Below are positions 22,786-35,454 of a stretch of 64,000 nucleotides of DNA, in pieces (positions within the stretch are counted from its first letter, which is position 1; the number at the start of each line of letters is the position of its first letter). A program made the translations under genes and the position numbers. Origin of the DNA: Auriscalpium vulgare (taxonomy: Eukaryota; Basidiomycota; Agaricomycetes; Russulales; Auriscalpiaceae); NCBI GenBank assembly GCA_019915015.1, contig JAHBBC010000020.1, positions 744,001 through 808,000 of the forward strand, given 5' to 3'. The notes beneath the pieces were generated by a model. The model was not told the origin of the DNA. It searched no databases and saw nothing but the letters and a program-made list of their open reading frames with translations.

Positions 22786-25245
22786 AGCCATGTCGTCGCC
22801 ATTGCCCGAAGTATTTCCCGCCAACTCTGTACTTGTGGCCCGTACTCTGGGACTGTATCGCTAATTGCAGTACATATGTACTCTACGAAGCCGCGCTCCC
22901 CTCGTTCCTTCACTACCTATGTGTCTTCCCACTGCACAGCTCAGGATGTGTCCGGCCCGGCAAGGTCACTGCGCGCCTATTCTGGGTCCAATTCGACGAT
23001 GACGTTCGTGTCGACTCCCTGCTTGCTTCGTACCACGACGAAGTGTCCGCCTCTGTGCGCCTCCAACAATTTCCAGCTCAACGATCAAGCCAGAAGAGCG
23101 AAACCAAGGGAAGTATGTGTAACAACCAGTGCTCGCTTATGCTCTCACTATGATGAGTTGAAGTTGCAGGGCCTGAGTGGCTGAACGGCTCTTAATTGCG
23201 ATCCTGTCGCGGAATATGGTCCTCCTTCTTGGTCCACACATTTATGAACTCGGCGCTTCACAGCCAGCTGCGGTGCCGCACGCATCAAGATGCAGCTCCT
23301 CCTATCATCTTTCTGGATGCGAGTTGTCCTATCCTATCCACTGGTGGCGTCAGCATATCCTTTGCGGGGCCAGACTGGTTGGATTGATCCCTCTCAAGGT
23401 TACTCCCGATGGTAGACGATTGGCCTAGCTCTAGGAGCAGTTCGGCGCATTGGACCCGGACCGCTTGCTTGGAAGTCAAACACTGCGCAGACCGTCACTC
23501 CGCTCTCAAGGCCCGGGCGGGGCACGAGGCCTTACTTATTATCCGTTTCACAGCCCGTTGAAAGCCGCGATCCCACCTCTCCTTGCTTGCGTTATATTCC
23601 ACCGCATATACCCGGGGATAATCTCTAGATCTGGGATCGAGCTCAGCTGTATGCATCTCCGATGGCCTTGATGTCATCCACACTCTCGCCACAGCTGGGC
23701 CCAAACAGCCGGACTCCGGCCAAGTGATCTATCACGAACTTACTTTGCCAGATGCCACCGGAGAGCTGTGCCAGGTACCTACATCCTGTGCAGTTGAAAG
23801 TGATTCTCCCGATGGGCTGGGTGCCTGCCTTGGCAGACGCGTAATGGTCGGACACTGCGCGCCGATGGTCAATCAAGGTATCCTCGAAGTCGTCTCTACA
23901 GAACACTCTTAGAGGGTTTCTCGGGCAGAGGCGCGCATAGGCAAGATGTAACTACTTCGGTCTAAGTATCCTGTTCGAGGCATGCTCTCGACACCGGAAT
24001 CATCTTCCGATCGCTGCAGACACCAGTACAAGGATATTCGGACTCTCCGCCTTTTCTCATGCTCCGTACGCAGACGCTCTCGGCCAGTGCAAGACAGAAT
24101 TGCTGCGCCCGCCACACCACGGACCTTGGGCTGAGCCCGTTGCAACACACTTGCTTCTCTTGCATAGCTCGCGCTTGATGACGACGGAGCAAAGGCGGGA
24201 CCAGCCAGCATAGTGCCGACGGACGCCACATGAAGAGGGCCGTGGTTGACATTGCACAGGTTCAACAACTATGACGTTGATGGCGCCAAACGGACCTTCG
24301 TCTGACCCTTCGAAGTTCGCACCGCTTCCACTCGCTTCCTCGATCATAGCCTCCGTCCGCGACCATGCCGCTCCGTGCCGCGGGTGCTCGTCATTCACGA
24401 CCGTGTCCCAAGCCGCGGTTGCTAAATGACCAGATCTTGGCTGCCATTCCGCCGGGCGTCACTCTGCCACGCGAGCCGCGCGTTCTCGCCCGAAGTCACA
24501 GTAACGGCAGAGTCAGTGAGGTAAGATGGGGAGTTTGTACGTCCAGAGATGCCGCCCGTTTTTCAGACGACCTCCGACGGGCGGCTTCGAGCACGCGATA
24601 TGAACGGGACGAAGCCCTGTGCCAGTCATTGGGCAAAGTCGGCGGGCGCCCTACTGCCCTTTCAGACGTAATTTCTCTCATCAACATGGCTCAGGAGTGC
24701 CCTGCATCATGAAGGAAGCTTTCGAAGGCGATGGCGATTGTAGTCAGTCTCTTGATCGGCTCGCTCCGAATAAATAGAGCGCTGGCAAACAACAGCGCTG
24801 TACAGATAACTCCATGAAGCGTCGGGAGGAGCCATCCTCCTTGAACGTACGGATCCCCCAAGCGCAGCCAAGTTGTTTTGGGAGGAGCAGTGGAATGCGA
24901 GCACTGGTACTACTAATTGACAGAGCTGTTCGGCTGGCGCCTCAGCCGCGGCACGCACTGCCACATCGCGCGCGTCGTCGATATCCGAAGACGCCATCAA
25001 ATATAGCACAGCCTCGACTGCCAATCCTGGGTCTGAATCCTGGATGCTAGGGACACCGCTTGAGACACCCCGCCTCTTCGTCCTCCTCATACATTCGCAC
25101 TGCCTGCCGCCCCGACGAGCACGCCCGCCGCAGTCCGTTCCGCGTGTTCCTAACGCCCGCTTCTGGAAGCGTGCGGGGTTCCGGTACAGCTTGAGCTCAT
25201 ATCTGACTCAGTAGGCGTCGGGGGTTCGGGATCATCTTAGCTCGG
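22786..25245. other. unresolved 2.5 kb, possible gene remnants
   Basis: No family is recognised. Some minus-strand pieces look protein-like, such as 23643-23906 (with IWQSKFVIDHLAGVRLFGP) and 24707-25090 (with VAVRAAAEAPAEQL), and a piece near 22950-23110. I could not connect them by splice sites. They may be remnants of one or more dead genes. Confidence 0.35.
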
Positions 25246-25253
25246 TATAAATA
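25246..25253 (+). promoter_or_regulatory. TATA box of the DUF6699 gene
   Basis: TATAAATA lies 79 bases before the ATG at 25325, the clearest TATA element of the window. Confidence 0.65.
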
Positions 25254-25324
25254 CTGGGCTCCTAAACGCGACAATCCGCTCACAACTCCCCCCTCACATT
25301 CCCCTCATCCTCTGATCGATCGCG

Positions 25325-26317
25325 ATGTCCAACAATTCTTGGGTATGGCCTTACTATCCTGCGCAGCCCTACTACGTCGTGCCGTCGAGCCCGGGCGGTC
25401 CAAGCCCGTACCAGCCGGGACACCAGCATAGTAGGTCATGGAATGCTCCCGCCCCCGGCGCACCCGGTAGCCCATACTCCCCTCCCGTCTTGCCCCTCCC
25501 AGTGCTTCCGGGCCCGCCTCCTCCCGGCCCGCCGCCTCCCCAACCAGCGCCTCCCCCTCCCAACTATAACGCCAATGGCTACCTCCACCCGGGCTACCCT
25601 CACGCGCGCCGACACTCCTTCGATTACTCCTACCTTCAAGCCAACAATCCTAATCCTACCCCGTTTGCCCAGCCATGGCAGTATTATCCCCCTCCCCAGC
25701 CAGCACCGGCGGCGCCGTGGTTCCCGCACACCCCACACTCTTGGCATTCCACCGCGCAGCCCCTCCCCCCGCCCCAGATCCACACGCTGCTCAATGGCGG
25801 CGCGGTGCCGCAGTATCTCCAGCTCGACCTCTCCGCCTTCGAGCTGCGCCCGTATCGACGCATCGGCGGCGGCATGAGCGTTGCGTTGACGACGCAGGAG
25901 CTCGACCAGCCCGCGACGACGCCCGAGCTCACGCGCCTGCGCGTCATCTGCGAGCTCATCCCCCAGTGGCCCGTCGACCTGTCCGTGTCGGGCACGCTGC
26001 TCACGCCCTCGCGCACCGGCCGCGCGCAGATCCCGTACATCACCCTCGGCGACGTGCTGTTCGCGGTGCACCGCATGCTGCACAAGAAGATCTCGCACGG
26101 CGATTGGGGGCAGCTCACGGGCTCCCAGGAGACGGAGGTGGCGCGCGCGTACACGCGCCGGTTCAAGGCTTTTGCGGCCGTGGAGCGGCAGCAGCAGAGG
26201 GAAGGCGTGAAGAAGGTGGACTACCTGCTGCGCAATTATTTCTTCAAGGGTATGAGCTGGGTCTCCGCCGAACATGGGGTTGAGCGGATGAAGCTCCTAG
26301 TCGGACCGCCGGAGTAA
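25325..26317 (+). CDS. DUF6699 domain protein with Pro/Tyr-rich N-terminus
   Basis: A single 993-base exon encodes 330 residues, the only long intronless gene here. Residues 1-160 are low-complexity Pro, Tyr, His and Ser (for example PPPPGPPPPQPAPPPP). The C-terminal 150 residues hold a compact domain: LQLDLSAFELRP, a segment on ELTRLRVICELIPQWPVDL, ITLGDVLFAVHRMLHKKIS, then a helix-rich end around RAYTRRFKAFAAVERQQQ and DYLLRNYFFKGMSWV. This arrangement is the DUF6699 family, expanded in Agaricomycetes and of unknown function. There is no signal peptide or membrane helix. The disordered N-terminus suggests protein-protein contacts. Intact. Confidence 0.9.
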   Translation: MSNNSWVWPYYPAQPYYVVPSSPGGPSPYQPGHQHSRSWNAPAPGAPGSPYSPPVLPLPVLPGPPPPGPPPPQPAPPPPNYNANGYLHPGYPHARRHSFDYSYLQANNPNPTPFAQPWQYYPPPQPAPAAPWFPHTPHSWHSTAQPLPPPQIHTLLNGGAVPQYLQLDLSAFELRPYRRIGGGMSVALTTQELDQPATTPELTRLRVICELIPQWPVDLSVSGTLLTPSRTGRAQIPYITLGDVLFAVHRMLHKKISHGDWGQLTGSQETEVARAYTRRFKAFAAVERQQQREGVKKVDYLLRNYFFKGMSWVSAEHGVERMKLLVGPPE

Positions 26318-28960
26318 TTGGGGTTTTCCCTGGGTTTTAGGCATTGCGCACTGCGCACTACGCTGCCATGCCGCGAGGAATGGACTAAACGATGCGTGCA
26401 CATGCTAGGTCACGATACGCTGATTGTTTCAGTTGCTCTCGTCCAAGTGCTTACGACTGCTCTACATTACTCGTCTCTTTAGTGGATCGATGTTTTGCTG
26501 TTAGCTTCCGATCTGATACAGCACTACTGTTGTAGAATATCTGCCATGGTGGCCGATTTGGGATCTTAGGATCCCTACGCGCGTCTGCGCACCGTGTTCC
26601 TCGTCGATGCCGTGATGGCTTCCCAGTCTACTCATACCCGCACCCAATTTGTACCTCGGTCATTGCTCGGTCATACTGGATATAGGTTTCTGAATCCACA
26701 CACACGTTTTGGGCTTCGACATCCATCGCTCCCGATCATTTGAGAGGTACGAAAAATAGCGAGAGGATTTGGGTTACAATTTGCAATCAGCCTCGAAAGC
26801 ACGAGGCTGCAGGCTTCGGAGCGCGTTGTGACAAAACAACGTGATCTTAGTCACGGACGCTGTGGTCACGTCAACTTCGAAATCCCAACATTCAGCGTGA
26901 CACAAGTATTGCTCACCAGTCTCAAAGTATCAGGACACGATGCAGTGTTCGGGGCTGCATACACAAGGTGACAGCGCTACAGGGCTTTACGGCGGCGCAA
27001 GCAGACTCCGACAAACCCAGGGAGTGATGGAAGGTGGCGCCAACGATGGGCGGTTTCAGACAGGATGGAGTATACAGCTACACGAGGCGGTCAAAATCTC
27101 CAAATCATACGTGAGAGACCACGCCACACACCTCAAACTCAGCTATGTGGCCATGGAGAACGCGCCTCATTCCCTTTCTCGACCCGAACATCACCGCGAG
27201 GCTGCTCAGCTGGCCTCCTCGTCTTCTCCTACATCACCGCCACTCGCTTCCGGTTGCGCCTCCCCGTAGTTATCTCAAAGCGCTCGCAGAGAGTCCCTGA
27301 GCTCGTGGGCGTCGTCCTCATCGAACTCGGCCACATGCCAGCTTATGTGCAGCCGTGTGCCCGCCGGACGTAGGTGTCGACGAATGCAGCATATCGCGAC
27401 AACAATTTTGGCAGTGCAGTGCCCAGGCCCAGTGACTATATTGGCGCAGTGCCAGGCTGCGTTTAGATGCTCTTCGAGACCGCGGTGAGCCCCGGCCTCC
27501 GGAAGAAAGATGGGCACGATGACGGAAGGAGAGATGGGACTCATGCGTGCAGGCCGACAGCACTATTTGATTCGGCTTGAGCACCTTTCTCTAGGGCGCG
27601 CCTAGACAGATTCTCACATCGTCAAAGTGCTGTTGCCCGTGCTCTGTCAAACCACGGGTGACGGCATGATTGTGCCGTATGAGCCCAGCCAAGCAGTGAG
27701 CACGCACGTACAGCTGCATGCGTATAAGTGTGCGTCGCCCGAGGACCCAGCACCTCCAGAAGCGCGACAGACAGCTCTGCCATCGGTGTCGTTCCATCAG
27801 GTCCAGGTGATTGGACAGCCGGAACAGAGGCTCAGGTTCCTTCAACAGTACACGACCGGTGAGTTCGAAAGTGCGGTGGTCGACGGACCCGATTACCTCA
27901 GAGGCAGTGTAGCGGCCTCGATGTGCGCCCAGAGGATTGCAGAGGTTGCATACGAAGTGCGCAGCTGTCAGGGCGCAAATTTACGTCGGTGTTATGCCCG
28001 GAAATTTGTTACTAGGACAGCACGCACAGTATACTCGAAGCCATCGGACCACGAGCCGATGATGTTCCACAACCGAGGGTTCTGCACCGGAATATTTGGC
28101 TCGTTAAGTGCACGAAAGACAAGCTGTGAATTGCGTTCCTAGTGCCTGGAGTCTTGTCAAATCGTCAGGACAAAGATCACGCCAAGATGAAATGCGGACT
28201 CACGTCGTCGACATCGATGTCCCCTGGCTCCGCATCCCACAGCAGTGACAGCACAGGAAAGGCGAGCGAAGACATTTTGGAATATTCGTCACGGAAAGCG
28301 CTGTGAGGAACGAGACAGAGAGGTCGCCCAATGAATCGCTTTTGGCTTGGAGTCGAAGGCCCTGAAACCCGGTTCACCATCGGATCCACCTTAAAGAGGA
28401 GGACTAATGCTGACCAGGATTGTCGCATTCTTCTACAAATAAACGGAAACAAATAAACGGAAGATTCGTCCATGAGGGAATTGTCCTAGATAGATGGCAT
28501 AAGCATCCTATGGAGCAGTACTTGCTGGACTTGGATCCGGAGCCCATAGATGAAGATGCTTACCAGCTCGCCCTCCCGCTGATCCAACCGCCTTCAGCCT
28601 CCTCGTCGAGCGTGATTTGGGAGCTTGTGCACAGAGCCGTGACACGCGGTTGAAGTCCAACCCATAATTGTCGGAGGCGAGGCCGGCGCCGCGTTCCTTG
28701 CGCGTTCCTCTTCTCTTCCCGCGTCGACCTCGTCGCCATTGTCAATCATGTCGCCGGCTTTGCCAACGCACCAGCGCCCGGCAGGCATACTTTCAAGGTT
28801 GCAGTTCTTTGGGACGAGACCATGATGTGGTAGCGACGAGGGTAAGTTGGCCATTACGAGACAAGGCCAGGCGCCTGTCGCCACCTCCGTCAGACATCCA
28901 GAGCGTCTCGTTGCGTACATCTGCCCTTTCGTCCTGCCATCACCCTATTCAACCGTGACG
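26318..28960. other. unresolved 2.6 kb, possible decayed gene on minus strand
   Basis: Minus-strand pieces at 28177-28400 (with PSQKRFIGRPLCLVPH), 27590-27900 (with LTGRVLLKEPEPLFRLS across a frame change) and 27275-27540 (with GTRLHISWHVAEFDEDDA) look like coding sequence but lie in different frames with stops between. I suspect one decayed gene, family unknown. No gene is called on the plus strand. Confidence 0.35.
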
Positions 28961-30931
28961 ATGCGGTCAGCTATCGTCCCTACCCTCCTCGCGCTTGTCG
29001 CCTCAACGTCAGCGGCGACCGAGCATGCGTTCCAAGTTCCAACAGAGCCGGCTGCAAGGGCGCCTTCGCGCATCGCGATCATCGGAGCCGGCGCTGGAGG
29101 TTCGTCTGCGGCATTCTGGTTGGCAAAGGCGAAGGAGAGGCATGGGCTCGACATTGAGGTGGACATCTACGAGAAGGATTCGTTCATTGGCGGCAGTACG
29201 TATACTTACGAGTCTTGACCCCTCGCTCCCAAGCTCATACAACATATGCACTAGGGAGCACGACCGTGCATCCGTATGGGGACAGCTCGTTCGAGGCAAT
29301 CGAGCTGGGTGCCTCCATCTTCGTCGACATCAACAAGAACATGTGGCGGGCGACTGACGAGTTCAATCTGACGCGCTACTACTTGGGGGATGACATGAGC
29401 TCTCTCGGGCTTTGGGATGGAAAGGACTTCCTCTTTACGGTGCGTCGTATATTCTTTGATTGCAGGCACAGCTAACGTTCACGCAGACTGGCAGTTGGCG
29501 CGGGACACTTGGCGGGTGGGTTGACAACATCAAGGCGCTCTGGCGATACGGGTATTATTCGCCGACCAACACCGACAAACTGTTTGTCTTTGCCCCGCGC
29601 CTTCTCTAGCATGTACTCACGTTTGATGCTGCAGTGTCAAGAACATCACCGACAACTATGTCAACATCTACGGGCCGGACACGCCGATATGGCCCAATAT
29701 GAGCGACGTTGTGAATGCCTTCGATTGGGGGACCGCCGTTTCGCAACTGGGCTCTGAGTACTTCTTGAGCCGTGGCATATCAGAGCGCTTCACATACGAG
29801 CTCATCGACGCCGCGACACGCGTCAACTACGCACAGGTGGCGGTACCTCCTTAGTTCTTGACGCGCAGAAAAACTGACTGCCAGCCCGCTGGTGACAGCC
29901 CGTCGAGACCCTTCATGGCCTTGCAACATTGTGCTCGCTTGCGACAGGAGGGGCTGCTGGCATTGAACGGGGCAATTGGCGCGTCTTTGAGAACTTCGTC
30001 CAGCTATCCGGCGCGAAGCTGCTTCTTAACACCACTGTGCGTCCCGCTGTACTTCTCTCTACTCTTCCCCCGAGTGATCAACACACGCCAACACCCAGGT
30101 CAGTGCCATTGATCGCGAATCCTCCGCGAAATTCACAGTGACGAGCGACCGCGGCACCGCGTCGTACTCCTCCGTCATCCTCGCGGCCCCCTTCCACACC
30201 TCCTCCATCTCGCTGCCCTCGGGTCTCGCAGACCTTATCCCGCAGCAGCCGTACATGACACTCCACGTCACACTCCTCTCCACGACCGCTCCCGCGCCGA
30301 ACCCAGCATATTTCGGCCTCGCGCCCGGTGCCCACGTGCCCGGAAACATCTACAGTACCCCGGGCGTCGCGCGCAAGCTCGGCGACGCGCTCGAGTTCAA
30401 CTCGATCAGCTTTTTGACCAAGCTTCGGAAGGAAGGCGCAGAGAAGGGGACGGCCTATGTAGGCGAGAGCGGGAAGGAGGAGTGGATCGTCAAGGTGTTC
30501 TCGCCGAAGGCGGTGTCGGACGAATGGTTGGCGGATGTATTCATGGGGCAGGTTGGCTGGGTTTTGAGGAAAGAGGTGCGCTACTGCTGTTCAATTAGCT
30601 GCTAATGACTAATCTTTTCCACCTCAGTTCCAACCGTATCCCGCCCTGAAACCCTCACCGAGCTTCCCACCTGTGCGTCTCGATCGCGGGCTATTCTACG
30701 TCAACGCCTTCGAGCCGTATGTAGTACCGGGTTGTCTTCTCTCGCGCACCGCTAATCCGTCACCCTTGCAGGCTACTTTCGACGATGGAGACCGAGACGA
30801 TCGCGGCGCGCAATGTCGTCGACCTGCTTCTGCACGAGGAGTTCGATTCGGGTATATGCTACCCCGCGAAGGTGAACGAGACGCATGCGAGGGCGAGCGA
30901 CCCGAGCTTCGTCTATGGGTGGGATTGCTGA
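28961..30931 (+). CDS. Prenylcysteine oxidase (prenylcysteine lyase), FAD-dependent
   Basis: Eight exons: 28961-29195, 29255-29439, 29487-29581, 29635-29836, 29899-30036, 30099-30575, 30628-30716 and 30772-30931. They total 1581 bases, or 526 residues. The enzyme cleaves the thioether of farnesyl- or geranylgeranyl-cysteine left after turnover of prenylated proteins. A signal peptide is visible (MRSAIVPTLLALVASTSAA). The FAD-binding Rossmann motif follows at 41-47 (IGAGAGGSS), with YEKDSFIGGRSTTVHPYGD, whose GGR is made by splicing intron 1. Family blocks VNYAQPVETLHGL and SYSSVILAAPFHTSSI come later. Length is close to animal and plant PCYOX. The likely place is the secretory or vacuolar lumen. 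Intact, with all frames closing. Confidence 0.93.
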
Positions 30932-31089
30932 GTCTGCATACCACGGAGTGCACATAGGCTGGCTGTAAGATAGGTGATGTCTCCGGTTTGTGGCTCCTGC
31001 TTGTTGAGTGCTGCAGTCTATACATGATGTGACATGTCATCAATCTCATTCAGGATGTGAAGTCAGCAAGGAACTATACTCCAGTCTGG

Positions 31090-34000
31090 ACGGTTTGATA
31101 AAGCAAGGGGTCGCTGATTTTTTGCATTCCAGCTTGTGAAATATTTCTTGAATGGATCAGAATTCTGCTGAGAATTTTTTGATAGTAATTGTGGCCTGAG
31201 CAGTGCAAGGACTAAGTACCACCTGTTCCATCATTCTAAATTTCCCTGGATTTTAGGCATTGGTGGGATATTTGAAAGTCCTCAGACCTGTCAGTGGACA
31301 AGAAATTGATTTGTACTCACTTTATATAAGACTGAATATTGATAACACCCTCATGTTTATGTATTCAAAAGTTGAGTGTGGCACACAATGACTCTGCTGT
31401 TATCAAGTTTCTTCATTCAATGTACTACATGTGACTACTCTACACTTATAGCAGAAATTACACAGGCACTGCAGAATAGTAGGGTGAAGAGCTTCTTGCC
31501 CTTCTACGATCAATTTGTATAGAGACTTTTTGGAGTGCTTTTTGCATATTGTGAACATCTTGAGTATGCCTAGCTAGAGTGAAGGTCTTTATAGCCTTAT
31601 CATAATTATATTTAGCTAACTCAAGATTATTCATGCAACTTGCGTCATACAGTTTTCCCAGTGCTTTGTAGTCGTTGGCCTGACCGAGTGTATCTTTGGC
31701 CTTTTCATGACATTTCAATGCTTGGTTGTACAGCTTTTCTGCTTCTGGATAATCTTTCAGTTTTCTCTTGATATCTGCTAGGCCATGCAGGCTGTTTCCC
31801 TGTCCCATACTATCATTTGTCCCAGTATTCCTTGCAAGAGCTGCCTCATAATCCTCTTTGGCTTTGTCCAAGTCATTGTTCTTGTAGTGAATTTCCCCCA
31901 AATGATAGTAACAATTGCCTTGGCCCTGCTCATTTCTAACTTCAATAAATAGAGAAAGTGCTTTGCTGTATAATGAGATGGCTGAATCATATTCCTGCAG
32001 CTTGCACTGAATATTGGCTAAGCCCTTTAAACTATTTGCTTGACCAATTTTATTTACAGCCTTTCCATGAAGTAATAGAGCATTTTGAAAGTGAACTTCT
32101 GCATCATCTAGGTTTTGAAGTTTCGTAAGAACTGTGCCAAGTCCAGTAAGGCAATTAGCTTGTCCCAGAACATGGCTACATGATTCATAAATTTGGAGTG
32201 CTCCTAGCAACCAGACCTTGGCTTCTTCATATTTATTATTCCTTGAATTCACATTAGCCAAATGAAAAAGGTCATCAGCTTGTCCAATAAGATCACCAAG
32301 GTTCTCATGAAGCTTCAAGGCTCTCTCCAACACTTCTTGACCTTTCTCTAATTCATTCTGACGAATAAGAGTAGCTCCCAAAAACTTCAAGTCTTCCGCT
32401 TGGCCACTTTCATCACTAATAGCTATGTGAATAGCTAGAGCTTGTTCATACATATCTTCAGCACTCTTGAAATTATGCTGGGCAGCATATACTCTTCCCC
32501 ACATATTCAAACAATCGGCATGAAGGTTCTCTGAAATGGACTTTGACTCTGATACTGCATGCTGGATCAAACTATCAGAAGTATTGCCAAGGGACAAATT
32601 AAATTGGCTAAATGATATCATGCCTCCAACACATTGCATTTTCAAGTCACCCTGCTCTGGTAAAGCTAACTCTAAACATTTGTGCAAAATGGCATCTATG
32701 TTATTGAGCTCAAGCTTAATTTCTCTATAATCATTGAACTCTGTAAAATCCTTAAGGGCCAGGGATATATAATGTGCCCATAAGACCTCCATATCATGCC
32801 TCAAAAGAGGGTAATGATTTTGGCAAAATATTCTCATCAGATGCTCAACACATATATGTCCTGTGACTGATTCAAATGCTATGCTTTGCTTCAACAAAGG
32901 GTCTAGACTTTTCAGGACATTTATATCTGGGAACATGTCTGAAATCTTATAAATAAGACTATGATGAATCCCACCAGGTAGATCACTAAGAATCATTAAG
33001 AGCCTCATACTTGTTCTGTACTGTTCTGTATTGATGGTATTCACCATCATTTGCATTGAAGCTTGTAAACCAGACGGTTTCTGAGTCCCATTGCTATTCA
33101 TCATGCCAATCCCCTCATTTTTCCACCTCTTCCAGAGAATATGAGACTTCTGAGATTGAGCCTGTTGTGCTAGTAATGTGATAGCCCATGGATGATATTG
33201 CACAGCCTCAATCAACTGTCTGGCATATTCATCATAGGTGCCTGTGATTTTTTCCCAGATCTCTTGAGCTGCTTCTGATGAGAAAGAACTTAGAGGAGGC
33301 AAAAATGGCAATGTCCAGGCTACACAAGTAGGTCTCTCCATGCCTTGTATAGTCAAAATCAACACAACAGTTTGTTTGCATGATATTAGTTCCAACAGGT
33401 TTTCTGCTGCATGCTTTTTATGTGTGTCTTCATTCCAGACAGCTTCAAAACTATCCAGGCAGAGAATGCAATGAGTATTCTCCAAGTAAGATAATATATC
33501 ATCTTGTAGACTTGTCTCATTTGAGCTAATATCAATTCTAAGTGCTTGAGCAATTTCTACCAACAAGGCTCCAATTGTTGTCACAGCACTGCAAGTAACA
33601 AGATAGCGTTCTTTTTGAAATTTGTTTATAATCTGATTGTTTGTCAAGACAGCTCTAGCCAGTGTTGTTTTGCCAACACCCCCAAAGCCTAGGATAACAA
33701 CTCTTGCTGACTGTACATTCAAGATGCTTTGAATCACATGATTGATTTCTTGACTTCTGCCACAGAATATTGATGGTGGGACCAGGTCTAATCGTCTGTA
33801 TAGAAAAGTCAGTTTACCACAAAATGTATAATTAGTAACTTACCTAATAATATTGCTACCTTTGCCTGTGGTAATTACTGGTCTTACTGAGTTGTGAATT
33901 AAAGTCTGATACATCACTTGTAAGCCCAGCCCATCAATCTAGGTCATTAGATCAAAAGCTCACATCTATTTGTTGTACAACAACACCTTGCATAACTCCA

Positions 34001-34490
34001 TTGTATGAAATCATCATTGTCTTGGTTTCCTTTTCAGTGGGAGAATATATTGTATAGAAGCTTCTCTCATACCTGATAACTCCTAACAGCCCGCTTTATT
34101 CTGTCGTCACAGCTGTCAATCTTATTCGATAGCTCACTGCGCTGAGCAATAGCCTTGACCTTCTGGATCAATGAGGCACTTGGCTGAAATTTGCACTGCT
34201 GCATCAGACCATAGATGTCTGCTAATTGTCTGTATCATTTAGACTATATCAGTTGATAATCTGTTTGATCAGATGACAGAACATACTTCTCCATCTCATG
34301 CAGAGACTCCAAGATCTCAATTGGCAGTATAACATTTTCATAGTGCCGACCAAGTTTATATATCCAAGAGATTATATTTGCAACCCCATCAAGATTGCCC
34401 ATGACCTCCTCCCACTTAGCTTTCCATGTTTTGACTTCCTGGAGATTCCAGAGTTTATTAGTGAATTGGATCTTGTAATTGCCAGATCTA
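31090..34490. other. A+T-rich island holding the NLR gene body
   Basis: From about 31.09 to 34.49 kb the sequence is visibly richer in A and T than both flanks, in exons, introns and the 3' flank (30932-31457, which holds no other gene). The switch on the right falls between NLR exon 2 and exon 1, since exon 1 (34500-34718) already has the composition of the neighbours. Confidence 0.8.
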
Positions 34491-34718
34491 ATGACTCACA
34501 TTCCTGATAGCAATAATTTTGAGTAGAACACCAGTGACGGCTTGGAGATAAGGCACGTTGTTAAATGAGTCTGCAACTTCTTTGAATACGGCAAGCGAGA
34601 TCACGAATACACCCTCAGTAGTAGAGCCTGACTCAGTGGCGCCCGAGTGCGAACCAGCGATAGAGGACGGAGCAAGATGAGCTTGGGAAGCTTCGGTGGT
34701 CAAATCAGAGAGATCCAT
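31458..34718 (-). CDS. NLR-type STAND protein: helical N-domain, NTPase, TPR repeats
   Basis: Six exons: 34500-34718, 34287-34438, 34073-34229, 33964-34029, 33844-33905 and 31458-33795. They total 2994 bases, or 997 residues. Residues 1-200 are helical, in the style of fungal MLKL-like four-helix domains (VFVISLAVFKEVADSFNNVP, WIYKLGRHYENVILPIE). After a linker ending VPPSIFCGRSQEI comes the nucleotide-binding domain with P-loop GFGGVGKTT (255-263), Walker B ILCLDSFEAV and a GLPL-like PWAITLLAQQA. Residues 645 to about 966 hold eight TPR units, seven of exactly 40 residues, each ending in GQ. Fungal NLRs are thought to sense non-self and trigger a cell-death or defence response. Exon 4 (66 bases) rests on a short 43-base intron and is less certain. 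The coding region is open throughout. Confidence 0.87.
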
Positions 34719-35454
34719 AACGAGAGACACGCTCGACGAATGACATACCGGTTGATGATCCACCGGTCAGTGCAGTGCCACTTGTCGACTCCTTGGAAAC
34801 CGAGGCCGATGCCGTTCCCGAGTATGTGATCGACGGAACAGTGAGAAGATTTGAGCGGCGAGTACTCGAGGTTTTGCGTAAAAATGTCATTGTCTGCAGG
34901 TGTTCATCAGGGATTGTTAGACGACTTCGATGTCTGCCAGCGAGCAAGAAAAGAAGTGCTCACGAACTCGAAGCTAGTCTCCGTATCGATATCCGCTTCA
35001 ACTTAGTGTATTAGCGCGGCCGGGAGAGGCGATTTGAGAAGACAGGTGCAACAGAGCAACTTTAGAGCAATTGTGAGGCGGCTGTAGTCGTTGGGGGCTA
35101 AGGATGCGTGGCCGTCGTAGTAGAGAGAGGTCCGCGTACTTTTCTCACGGGCTTCCGTGCTCGATGTCAACGTACTAGACGCTCGGTGCGCTTTGGGTTT
35201 GCCTTGTTCTTGTTTCTCCATAATCACCATATCCGCGCACCACCTCCACCATGCACGCTTCCTCGCGACTATGGAGAAAATAGCGCCTCATTGGGAGCAT
35301 TGCTGGACAGTCACGACAGTGGGACCGTGACCCTAGTGGACCCGCTCGAGAGGACGGCACGCAACTCGTTTCGCGCCCCGCTCGTTTACTCACCATTTTA
35401 ACGCCCTTCCTCTTGACGCTTGCATGGACCGCTATATCATCCACTAACATCTCC
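34719..35454. other. intergenic between NLR and membrane-protein gene A
   Basis: Divergent promoters of the NLR gene and gene A. A minus-strand frame at 34705-34947 is Ser/Thr-rich (around ITYSGTASASVSKES) and could be an upstream exon of the NLR gene, but nothing confirms it. Confidence 0.4.

Noticed and set aside
23165..23240. tRNA-like A-box words (gtggctgaacggctc)
   Set aside because: No B-box at the needed distance and no cloverleaf could be drawn.
25436..26275. 279-codon minus-strand frame opposite the DUF6699 gene
   Set aside because: Antisense shadow of a G+C-rich coding exon with no motif of its own.
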